A stretch of 64,000 nucleotides of DNA from Dentipellis sp. KUC8613 (lineage: Eukaryota > Basidiomycota > Agaricomycetes > Russulales > Hericiaceae). Each line of letters opens with the position of its first letter. The first letter of the stretch is position 1. The notes under the pieces are model-generated. The model ran no database searches. It was not told the origin of the DNA and saw nothing but the letters and a program-made list of their open reading frames with translations. The position numbers were made by a program, and so were the translations under genes. Where the stretch lies: contig NSJX01000052.1 in NCBI GenBank assembly GCA_002286715.1, positions 1 through 64,000 on the forward strand, written 5' to 3'. Of the stretch, positions 22,823 to 33,207 are shown in pieces.

Positions 22823-24611
22823 TCACAAAACATGATCCAGCGCCAATGCCGCCAACTTCGGCAGATTCACCGTGCTTTCTTCGTCCGGAATACCCCACCT
22901 GTCGAAAAACCTTTGCAACAGATCCTTGTCCTGATATTTGTCCAGCAGCACATAGTATACTGCGCGCCAGGCCGAGTTCAATGCACCCTGCACCCACCCA
23001 TGGTGCGCCGATGTCGCCTCGCCCGCGATGACAAACTTGCCGCCCGCCGCGGGGGCCTTGATGCTGGCAAAAAGCTTCCCATCGTCGCCCGGCCCGCCGA
23101 ACTGCCCAGGTCCGTAGAGCGCAAATGCACCACGCGCGTGCTCGTCCAGGTCCCAGTTGTACACATAGTGGTCCTCGACGGGCCCGAACTTCTCTTTCGG
23201 GACGCCGTGCATCTTCGCGAGCTCGTCTAGGGTCAGCTCGAGGAGCATCTCGTCCGCCTTGCTGCCTTTCTCCCGTGCGAGGCTGCCGATCCGCCGCGCA
23301 TCCTGCCCCCAGGTGTAGCTGACGATGAGGACGCCCGGCGCGTCAGGAGTGTCGATACCGTAGGAGGGGTAAACACAGGTACGGATTTGCGTGTCCGAGC
23401 TCGATTGTCCCCCGCGAATCGGTCCTGTAGGGATAACTCCTTCCTTCTCCCACCACCGAGTCTTGAACTTGATCCCGACCTTGGTCGATGAATCGTAGTT
23501 CAGTGCGCGGATAGCCTGCTTCTGGTTGTACAGAAGGCCAAGGCCGTCGGTGTCAATGGCGCCGAGGCAGCTGAGAGGTACGGTGGATATGACGTGGCTG
23601 TAGCGGCGAGTGCTCGTCCTTCCGCCACTGGTGCTCGTCACCTCCACCTGGTCGCCGTTCCCGTGGAGTAACGCCATCTTGGTGACGCGCTGGTCCAAAA
23701 TAGGCTTAGAATGGAGAACCCTAGCCATCTCATTGACGAGGTGGTCTGAGCCCCCGTCTATACAGACCCAAGGGTACTCTGTCGGGCCGGGACAAGTGGT
23801 GGGAAAAGGCCAGTCGAAATCCAAAGAATCCTACGGTCACAATTGAATCATTAGATGCAACAAAACAACATTACGAAGACACAAACGTACCAACACGCTC
23901 TCGACGAAAGCCAAATTGAAATTGCCAGTACTAGCCTCGAACGTCTCGAGCCAATGCGCGACCGACTCCGGGAATGGCGGCAAGGCATCCTCCGGCTTTC
24001 CGTCCTTGCCTGACCGCATGTAGCTGCGCGTCGAATGGTGGTCCTGCCGCGTCAACGCGTCCCAGGCGATTCGGAACTTGCGGAAGCGGTCCTCCACCGG
24101 CGAATCGTACAGTTCCCCGAATAGCCGCCTAAACGGCTCGTAGGTCTGGTTGATCCAGTGGTCAGGACCGGGGAGCGCAAATGCATCGGGGACCCCGCCG
24201 CCGTTGCTCTCGGAGACCTGGAAGACGTCTTTGTCCGGCTCAACGTCGGACTTGCGAATAGGAGCGCGGGAATTGAGATACAGCAGGTTGTTCTCGCCCC
24301 CAAGGTGGTAAGGCACGAGGAGATCATTGATCCCGACACGCTCGAAGAGGTCGAAGACGCGGTCCATGAAGGGGATACGCGGGTAACGCATCGCGCCGAC
24401 ATCGAAGTAGTCATACCGGGCAGACGTGCCCTTAGGTGCATCGTACCCGGCGGAGCCGTTGAACCGATGCGTGAGGATGCGGCCGCCGATACGATCACTG
24501 GCTTCGAGAATCTGGTATGGGATCCCCAGGTCCTGCAATATCATCGCAGCATAGAGCCCGGCTGTGCCTGCACCGATGATGCCAACCGGCTGCAGGAGGT
24601 TACAAGAGATA

Positions 24612-24622
24612 GGACCCGTACG
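24612..24622 (+). repeat. Left target-site duplication
   Basis: GGACCCGTACG directly before the element; identical to the copy after the poly(A). Confidence 0.9.
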
Positions 24623-24624
24623 GA

Positions 24625-25884
24625 ATGCCGCTCTCACCCGAACCACCATCAGCCACGGGCGCTAAATCCACACAAGACGAGATTCAGCAACTTTGCGAGC
24701 TGATAGCAGGCATCTCATTGCCTAAGACGTCGACAGCGAAGACATGCACAGTCCCAATTCATACATGGAAGAAAATACAACAGCTTGCCGCTTCACTCCG
24801 CCCCAGAACCCGCGACATTGACAGTCGTTTCACCCTGCTCCACACTCGCATCGATCAAATATCTGCTGCCCTTACGCTACCCGCCACTCTTGAAGCACGT
24901 CTAGATGCCCTTAGCACTCAAGTTCAAAAACTTACCTATTCTATACCTTGCCCGAGCCTCATTGCAGCATCTCCACCTGCTATCAACACTGTCAAGGACA
25001 CACCTTCTCCCCCGGATCCCGTGCCCGCACCCTGCCTAACGTACGCTGCGATGGCAGCTACACCGACACAGTCGACACCTGCTACACGCGTCCAGATCCC
25101 CGATGCAAAGCCTCGCACATCAGCACCGCGCCGGTCACCTCACGGCCTCATCATCCGCTGCAGCTACCCAGATTCAATACCACTCCCGATGTCTTACGAC
25201 GACCTCAGCACTGTTCGGCTGCAACTCAATCGCAAACTTGAATTTTTCATAGATGCACCCATTGTCATCACCTCCGTCAATCAGACTCAGTATGGACACC
25301 TCAAAATGCAGATACAACGGCCCCTTACTGCTGAACGTGTCTTGAGCAGCTTCCGCGAGCACAAGGAGGATGTACAGCACATTTTGCGGCGGGCCCTTCC
25401 CGATCACGTAATCACGATCACTGCCTTCGACTGCGATGCTGCATGGTCACATGTTGTCGTCCCTCACTGTCTAACCCTCGCCAATGCCTCACTCGACGAC
25501 ATCAACATCGACACGCTGGGACATGCGCTCGCATTTGCGAACGGGCTACACCTTGACGATATCAAAAACATTCGACCACTAGTCCCCAACGACTCTGCAT
25601 CTACGACCTTAGGTCGCGCTCCCATTTGCATCTCTCTCGCCTCTCTGATTGACGCTCAGCGACTCCTACGTGATGGTGTCATTATTCGGGAGCAGCACCA
25701 TTCCACCCGCTCATATCGTCTGCGATCACCGAGGAGCACAATACCTGCTGCCGAGTCTAGTCACACTTCCCACACACCGGCTATCTCGAGCCCCGCAATG
25801 CCAGCGCTCGACATGCTCTTGCAATCGGATCCTCAAAGGTTCACGGGAAAGGAGTTTCAGGGGAATGGAAGTGCCATTGGGTGA
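24625..25884 (+). CDS. Retrotransposon ORF1-like (gag-like) protein
   Basis: An intact 419-residue frame starting two bases inside the element. The first 100 residues include a probable helical or coiled segment ([17 protein letters not shown]). A Pro/Thr-rich linker follows. The centre (about residues 175-340) is a compact domain beginning [20 protein letters not shown] and containing [20 protein letters not shown], which resembles the RNA-binding portion of ORF1 proteins of fungal Tad1-type LINEs. No CCHC knuckle was seen before the stop. Assignment rests on position inside the element and general resemblance; the N-terminus may be cut by 5' truncation. Confidence 0.7.
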   Translation: MPLSPEPPSATGAKSTQDEIQQLCELIAGISLPKTSTAKTCTVPIHTWKKIQQLAASLRPRTRDIDSRFTLLHTRIDQISAALTLPATLEARLDALSTQVQKLTYSIPCPSLIAASPPAINTVKDTPSPPDPVPAPCLTYAAMAATPTQSTPATRVQIPDAKPRTSAPRRSPHGLIIRCSYPDSIPLPMSYDDLSTVRLQLNRKLEFFIDAPIVITSVNQTQYGHLKMQIQRPLTAERVLSSFREHKEDVQHILRRALPDHVITITAFDCDAAWSHVVVPHCLTLANASLDDINIDTLGHALAFANGLHLDDIKNIRPLVPNDSASTTLGRAPICISLASLIDAQRLLRDGVIIREQHHSTRSYRLRSPRSTIPAAESSHTSHTPAISSPAMPALDMLLQSDPQRFTGKEFQGNGSAIG

Positions 25885-26323
25885 GGATAGGTGGTTGGCA
25901 TTGGCAATTCCGGCTGGACAGGTATGGCGATATGCATGATTTTCGTTGCGAGTGCTCCCTGTTCTGCCTCTTCCTCATTGCCTCATTGCTCTCCCCCCAT
26001 ACATCCCTTGGGCTATGCTCAATCTCAGCCCTTGCACTTCCTCTGCTTACAGCCACATTACCCTTTTAATGCTGCCCTTACTGTAACTTCTCCTTAACTG
26101 ATCCGTGCAAATCCGTCAGGGTGGTTGTTGTGACTCATGTCATGACTTCACATCCTGGTCGAGGAGCACTTACTGCCAACCGTTGCCTTCATTTCAAAAC
26201 CATATATCCCAGGCCTCCCCCCTCTTTCCATCTATTCCATTACTGGTAGGATTGCAGCGAGATGGGGTCATAACCGCATGTAAAGTCTTATTAAGCTATA
26301 GCTTACATAGGCTAATATATTCC

Positions 26324-26347
26324 AAAAAAAAAAAAAAAAAAAAAAAA
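26324..26347 (+). repeat. Poly(A) tail of the retrotransposon
   Basis: Uninterrupted run of 24 A. Such a pure run is the 3' end of a reverse-transcribed RNA and tends to decay with age, so the insertion is probably young. Confidence 0.92.
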
Positions 26348-26358
26348 GGACCCGTACG
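26348..26358 (+). repeat. Right target-site duplication
   Basis: Second copy of GGACCCGTACG, directly after the poly(A) tail and continuing into oxidase 1 coding sequence. Confidence 0.9.
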
Positions 26359-26534
26359 CGGTGGTCGCTCGGTAGAGTGCGCATCAATGATGCAGTCGAC
26401 GAGGTAATTGGCGGCGAGATCGTGAATCGAGGCCTGGTGGTCACGAAGGGACTTGGAAAATACGGGTAGGTTGGAGAGCTCGGGCATGTCTAGCGAGGTT
26501 GAGTTGCTGTGAGGTGAGCGAATGGGTTGCTATC

Positions 26535-26542
26535 CTTTATAG
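26535..26542 (-). promoter_or_regulatory. TATA-like box of oxidase 1
   Basis: CTATAAAG on the minus strand lies about 50 bases before the ATG of the separated N-terminal segment. It shows that the original promoter and first coding segment survive on the far side of the retrotransposon. Confidence 0.5.
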
Positions 26543-27136
26543 CTTCTCAGGACTTGCATGCAACTGCCAATGAGTTGACTCAACATCAGCGAAACACACC
26601 TGTCACCCGCTGCGTTCATCTCGACATACATGCAGGACGGCTTGCTCAACCAAGCTGGGGTGCACGCATACTTTTCTGTGGCTAGCGTCGACCGGTGATG
26701 TTCCCAGCTGACCATCGTTATGAAGGCAGAGGTAAGTGCATGAATTGTGAGCGCTGGAAAGTAATCTTTAAAAAATGGAGATAGAAGAACGACTTCTTGA
26801 AATGTATATCTTCATACGTGTGATTACGGGAAGCATTGCAGAGATGGCTGGTCCACGTCGACTTCAAGTCTTTAAGCCTAAAAAGCGACTCGTATAACTT
26901 TAGATGACCATCATTGCCGGGCGAGCAGAGTTGGGAGGATTGGTATAGCTCGGAGATACGCACGTTCCGGTAATTCCTCCAGCCGACGAGGCGGGAACAA
27001 TTCTGCGGGAGACGAGTAGTACCTCGCAGGCCTGCGCGGCTGTTTGCTTCCCGGAAACCGCAGCCTAGTTAGTAAAGACGTTTGAGCTGTTGAAAGGAGG
27101 ACGAGTTCAATGGACTGATTTGGTCACCGTCGGAGT

Positions 27137-27424
27137 ATGGGCACGCAGCCGAGTTTCGGGGTTCGAACTTCCTATTTTCATTACGTACGTAGTTTAGGCT
27201 ATGTGCTGTTCAACATGGCCGCGACAGCGTCGCAATGTTCTCCTCTTCTGCATATGAGTCTTTTCGTTATAGAAAAATATGCACGTTGGATTGACTCGAC
27301 CCCCGACACTCGGTCGAGCGAGACTATTTACATCAAAGGCTACTGGATCGACTGGGACAAGATCAAGATAGCCCTTGAGATGCCCACGGGCACCGAGCAG
27401 GACGATGGAGGCAGGCGAAAGTAA
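27137..27424 (+). CDS. Possible short hypothetical protein
   Basis: An ATG-initiated 95-residue frame whose second half (YIKGYWIDWDKIKIALEM) has ordinary coding composition and alternating hydrophobic and charged residues, unlike the low-complexity shadows around it. No family recognised. It could be a relic exon or chance. Confidence 0.2.
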   Translation: MGTQPSFGVRTSYFHYVRSLGYVLFNMAATASQCSPLLHMSLFVIEKYARWIDSTPDTRSSETIYIKGYWIDWDKIKIALEMPTGTEQDDGGRRK

Positions 27425-27599
27425 ACAAATAAGTGCAGTGGCATGTTCATCAGCGAGACATGCGGTCAGTATTCTATGAGGGTCTATATACACATCCTAT
27501 GCGGAACCTCCACAATTAAAAGGCATACAGTACGACAGCAAAAATGCACAGCACGAAAGCATACGGAAACACAACGACATAAAAGCATTAAGACCCACC

Positions 27600-29169
27600 C
27601 TAAGACCCAGAACCCCCAGCCTGCCCAGGCCCGTGCAGACGCGCTCTCTTCGCCGTTGGACTCACAGCCGCACTACTAGTAGTAGTCCTCCTCACCGGCA
27701 GGACGACCTGCATCGCCAGAGGCTGCGCCTGCACTCCTTTAGCGCACTCCGCACTCAAGGCAGTATAGAAGGCCCTGCTGAAGCCTACGCCGCGCAGCGC
27801 GTAGCACGGCACGCTCCACTCGCCCATCTCGTACCTTCTTTTGACTTCGAGCTGGGCGGGGTAGGAGGCGTACTGACCGTCTGGGAGCTCCTGGCTTGCG
27901 GCGCGGAGGCAGTGGGCCAACTTCGTCTGCGACACATCATTCAGACAGGGGTTGTAATATGTATATACGAAGCAACTCACGTTTTCGTCCAGCATCAACC
28001 ATTCGGACAACCGCATCTCCGCGCCCTCCATCAACGACGACTCGTACGAGCCCAGATATAGCCACTACACGCCATATGCGTCTGTTAGCAACACACACAT
28101 GGACGTAACGCGTGCAATCGGACTGTTCATACCTGATCAGGATCGCCCTCGACGACCAGCTCGAAGCACTCCCCGGGCCTGATGGTGAATATCGGACAGA
28201 ACCAGTACCCATGCTGCGCGCAGGTCCGGATGCGGAGGGGCATCGATTTTGGGGGCCGGGGGAGGAAGTACACTGTTGTCGCCTTGCTGAGAACTAATGT
28301 CAATAACACTACCGAGAGGATACTAGGGACCGTGCTCATAGTACCTCTCAAAGTTTTGGCTCTTCAAAATCTTTATTCGTCATTAGTACGGCCAGCATAG
28401 AGACGGAGAGACTGGAATGACTGACGGCGCACAGCCGCTCAGACACGGCCTTCATCTGATTCTGCGGCATTTTGACGGTTTGATATTCCATCTCCTCGTT
28501 GAAAAAATCGACAGGATCGAACAGCTTCCCCACCTTCGCGTGCCGGCTCTGGTCCTCCTCGAGCGCCAGCACCGTGCTCTGCGCATAAAATTTCAAGACC
28601 TTTTACGCACATCTCATCAGCCCACCACACCCTCCACACGCCGAACATGGATCAAATACACACCTGCTGCGTCGCGGCATTAACCGTCTTCTCCGCACCC
28701 ACCACCCTCGCACTCAACGCCTCCTTCTCCTCCTCCACACCCCTCAGCCGCGTTCCCAGCGCCTCCTTCTCCCTCTCCAGCTTCGCCACGCGCGCCTTGA
28801 GCGCGTCGAGCTCCGCCTTCGCCTCCTGCCGCGCCCTCGTCTCCTCGCCACCGCGCCGCCGCGACTCCTCCTGCAGCTGCTCGATCAGGTCCTTCAGCCG
28901 GCCGTGTTCGCGCTGCAGCGCGTCGCGGTCCGGCTGCGACGCGTAGTGCCGCTGTGTCCAGGTCGTTCGTTAGTGTGCCCAAGAGGATAGAGCGCATGTG
29001 GTAGAGGTCGCACCTGCAGCCGCTCGTTCTCGGCCTTCACGTCCTGGTACTTCTTCGCCCAGAACTCGACGACCTCCGGCGCGTACGACGCGTCGATTGC
29101 CAGCGTGCGCATCGGTAGCGGCTCGGGCTGCGCTGCTAGTGGTGTTGCGGGTTGGCTTGTAGAGGTCAT
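27600..29169 (-). CDS. Coiled-coil protein with a C-terminal DUF6697-like domain
   Basis: Several exons give about 400 residues. It begins MTSTSQPATPLAAQPEPLPM. Residues about 30-150 form a heptad-rich, highly charged coiled coil (FWAKKYQDVKAENERLQ; LKDLIEQLQEESRRRGGEE; AKLEREKEALGTRLRGVEEE). The second half is a globular domain with AVSERLCAVSHSSLSVS, TVYFLPRPPKSMPLRIRTCA, WFCPIFTIRPGECFELVV and VPCYALRGVGFSRAFYTAL. This order resembles basidiomycete proteins with DUF6697, an uncharacterised domain; the name is from memory and should be searched. The C-terminus has a basic patch (SPTAKRARLHG) that could be a nuclear signal. No biochemical role is known to me. Confidence 0.75.
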
Positions 29170-29525
29170 CGTTACGCGTGAAAGCAGAGTATCCTAATAC
29201 CGTATCGATGAGCGGGGATCGTCAAAGAATTAAATAATGGGAAGTAAAGGGGACACGAGGGCGACGGCGACGGCGACCTCAGGCTGGAGGTACTCGACCG
29301 TGACGCGCTTCGCGTAACCAATTAGGCAAGCGACGCGTCAGTGGCTGAAGCTGAAGCTCGTCCGACGTCGACGTCGACAACCACACAGGCAAGTCGGTTC
29401 CACCAATTACACAACATTGACCATTGGATTACCAGAATCAGTCCTTATCATAAATATATTTTCAGCAGCACGACGACAGCGTATGCACAACATAACACGC
29501 AACAACACCCGGCACAGCAAGCGAT
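29170..29525. other. Intergenic, DUF6697-like promoter and WBP1 3' end
   Basis: Contains a short GACGGC repeat near 29260. No gene recognised. Confidence 0.4.
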
Positions 29526-31091
29526 CTACTCCGCCTTGGCGCCCTTGCCCTTCTTCGGCTCCCGGTTGTCGCCCGCGAGCCAGAGCGCGCAGAAGAAGAG
29601 GAAGCCGATGCTCGTGCTGATTGCGCCCGCGTAGTAGGGCCACGCGGCGCTGAGGAAGCGCGGGTAGCCGTCGTGCCGCGGGGGGATGACCGGGACGATC
29701 GTCGAGCTCTGCAGGAAGGTCCATCTGCGCATGCCCAGTATCGGCGTCAGCATCGGTGTGCAGAGGGAGAAAGGGAGATGGCGGGACGCACCCCTTGCGC
29801 TTGTAGTCGATGACGAACTTGAACACGCCGTGCCGGTCGGGCGCGCGGAACGTGGCGGAGTACTTGCCGGGCTGGTTGACGACCGGGCGCAGGGCGGTGC
29901 GGATGTGCGGGTCGAGCATGGTGAAGTCGAGCTGGAGGTCCGTCAGGCCGGAGTACGGCTCCCACGACGAGCGTGCGGGATTGTATTTGGAGATGTGCGC
30001 CTCGAATTCCTGATGTATATTCAGCACCGTTGCGCCCAAAGCATGGAGGCATGGAAAAGACATACGATGACTTCCTTGATGGTGTAGCGCTCGCGCGGCG
30101 TCGTCTCGTTGACGAGGTGGTGGTTCGTCCAGTCAATACGGAGGGCGTTGTTCTCCTGGAACGTCCACGCCGTGAGATCGCGGGTGAACTGCTCGTTGCC
30201 GGACTTGACGCCCTTCTTGACCTCCTTCTTAAAGTACTCGTCCTTGAACATGTCGACACCGCCGACCCACGCCACGCGCGCGTTGCCGCGCGTCTGGAAG
30301 CCAGTCACGACGCCGAGCGAGCTGCCGGCCCAGAGGCCCTCACCGCCCTTTTCTGCGGACTCGACGACTGCCTCGGCGCCGGCGTCTGTGTCCGTGTCCG
30401 CAGCGAAGCTCTCGGCGGGCGCGTGCAGGATCGGAAGGAGGAGCGGGTTGTTGGTGAAGGCGTGCGGGACGCCGGAGAACCAGACCGGAGGGGTGTTAGG
30501 CGTCAGGAGCGGGTGCGCGGGCACGTCGATCGGAATGACGGTCGCCGGCGTGTCGCGCGCGGGGAAGTGCGAGATGAGAGGCGTGCCCGGGGGCGGGAGG
30601 ATGAGAGAGAACTCAGAAGCGAGCGAGAAGATGGGCGTCTGCTTCGTCGATTGGGTGATGAGGAGATTGGTCTTGGTGGTAAGGAGGTCGACGAGCGATT
30701 GTGGTGCGAGGTCCTTCGCGAAGGCTATGAAGCAGGTATCAGAGGAGTATTCAGAGAATGAGGGAAGAGTATGTGCACTTTTGGTGTCCGGAGCGAATAG
30801 AATTACATGGGAGAAAGCTGTGACGCCATCCTCGACAACCTTAGGACTCTCGTCCTTCGGCGCGCGGAAGGTCAGGTTATAGCCCTGCTCTATAACCCCA
30901 ATCTCAGCATTTCACTACACAAGCTTCTGCAGGAAGTACGCACTTTCAAGATTGCCAAAGAATATCGAAAAGTCCTCCTTCTTGAGCTTTGGCTCGAGCA
31001 CGACCAGCACCGAGTCACCAGTGCTCGACTTGGCGTGCGCGACCGCCAACAAGGCCAGAAGCGGGGCAAGGAGTGTGCTGAATGCGCGCAT
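29526..31091 (-). CDS. WBP1: Oligosaccharyltransferase subunit WBP1/OST48
   Basis: Essential ER-membrane subunit of the complex that transfers the lipid-linked glycan to Asn in N-glycosylation. The start MRAFSTLLAPLLALLAVAHA is a signal peptide, followed by DSVLVVLEPKLKKEDFSIFF, the family's N-terminal motif. Luminal blocks include SVVDLLTT-like segments and LVTGFQTRGNARVAW-like sequence (as seen: GVVTGFQTRGNARVAWVGG), MFKDEYFKKEVKKG, and TAWTFQENNALRIDWTNHHL. The C-terminus holds the single transmembrane helix (YYAGAISTSIGFLFFCALWL) and a short lysine-rich cytosolic tail (NREPKKGKGAKAE). Total about 460 residues in six or so exons, normal for the family. It is divergent from ADK1 with about 840 bases between starts. 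Confidence 0.92.
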
Positions 31092-31930
31092 CGTTGTGAA
31101 ACGCGAGAATTAGGCGTACACGGTCCTGAGGCACAGAGGTAGAGTCCGTGTATACTCTACCTTGGGGAGGTTGTGGAGGTGAGTACAAGCTGAGTTCCAC
31201 GTCAATGACTATGCCTATTTTTGGACGGCGCGTCGCGGTCATGTCGATAATTATTTGAATATTTAGTTTTAGCGTAGCATCTAACTCCTGTTATCATACA
31301 ATCAGGTCCCTGTCGCAACCAATTGCTACATTTCGGGCGACACCAGCTTTGGTAACCAATAGAAAAGCACATGCGTAAGCCCAGGATGCAGAAGTAAAAA
31401 CACATGTTGTAATGCGTCTCCTTCGACCCTTCAGTACGTTTATTCGGGACACCTCTAAGCCCATTGCGATCGGCTAGCCGAAAATACCATGCAGGGCAGC
31501 ATTATTTCGAGAGCTTACGCGTTCGTATACACGGGGCCGGAAGCGAGCTCTCGTCGCAGATGGATGAGTGTTGGACGAAGACACAACGTCCGTCCTATTC
31601 GGCAAAGGCCGAGTCTATCGGCTTCAAGTCTTTCGATTTTAAGACAAGCATGTCCAAGAAAAATCGAGATAATCACCAGAATAATCAGATGTACTACGCA
31701 GAAAAAGCAGAATGATTTCCGAGGGTTGACAGACAGCGGAGGAGGGAACAAGGGACGCGCGCCCACGCCAGAGCCCGAGGACGGGCAGCCGCACAAACTC
31801 CGTCCAAATATTTGGGGCTCGGGCAATTTCGCGTGCGAGACGAGTACTTGTTCGTCGGCTGTTCCCCGCCTCGACCTCCCCGCGCCTCCTCCCTCTCCAG
31901 TCCTCCTGTGCATCCCCCTCATCGCCCACA
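31092..31930. other. Divergent promoter region, WBP1 / ADK1
   Basis: About 840 bases between two divergent housekeeping genes. The last 80 bases before ADK1 are C/T-rich leader. No coding block. Confidence 0.5.
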
Positions 31931-32939
<1,009 letters not shown>

Positions 32940-33207
32940 GGCGTAGGAGTAGGCTGTCTTGTTTATGTCTGGGTAGAGTACGAGTACATAGCAAAAATGG
33001 ACGCGTGCACCGTGACGCAGTAATCCTCTCGGGTGTGGGGTGTGGGTGTGGTTGTATATACTTTAGACACTGACAGCGCCGTGGGCGGACACGTACACGT
33101 TACACTACACGCTCTGCGTTGCTGGAAATCCCGCGTCCTCGTACCATATCTTACACTATGCTACATCTGCCTCGCCCTGACAAGTTGGCCGCGCCCGCGC
33201 CCGCGCC

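Larger units (their letters stand above)
24623..26347 (+). mobile_element. Non-LTR (LINE-type) retrotransposon insert with poly(A) tail
   Basis: A 1725-bp insertion with the three marks of target-primed reverse transcription: a 24-nt poly(A) tail at its 3' end, an 11-bp direct duplication of the target (GGACCCGTACG) on both sides, and no terminal repeats. It sits antisense to the oxidase gene. It contains one long frame (ORF1-like) and about 440 bp of 3' sequence, with no reverse transcriptase or endonuclease. It is therefore 5'-truncated and/or internally deleted, or a non-autonomous derivative. The perfect duplication and long pure poly(A) suggest a recent insertion. Confidence 0.9.
22823..26487 (-). 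pseudogene. L-amino-acid-oxidase-like flavoenzyme 1, split by a retrotransposon
   Basis: FAD-dependent amine oxidase family. Expected reaction: oxidative deamination of L-amino acids to oxo-acid, ammonia and hydrogen peroxide. The N-terminal segment MPELSNLPVFSKSLRDHQAS (26487 downward) matches the other two copies but stops at a poly(T) run. On the far side of a 1.7-kb insert the frame resumes with the Rossmann motif [20 protein letters not shown], then [14 protein letters not shown] and [16 protein letters not shown]. An intron at 23831-23890 separates the second half, which has [18 protein letters not shown] and the C-terminal FAD loop IAGEATSAHHGWVQGALNSA. Without the insert and one duplicated target site the two halves are in the same frame and would make about 622 residues. 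As it stands the gene is very probably non-functional. Confidence 0.9.
26488..27599. other. Intergenic, oxidase 1 promoter and unassigned sequence
   Basis: Holds the oxidase 1 promoter at its left end and one weak candidate frame near its right part (listed separately). Nothing else recognised. Confidence 0.4.

Noticed and set aside
24593..26356. Idea that the LINE is harboured inside a natural intron of oxidase 1
   Set aside because: The putative donor (gtacgg) and the CTGCAG acceptor are in different phases, and the host frame is continuous across the empty site, so the target was coding sequence.
27150..27180. tRNA-like GGTTCGAAC box
   Set aside because: No matching acceptor stem, D-arm or anticodon arm could be drawn around it.
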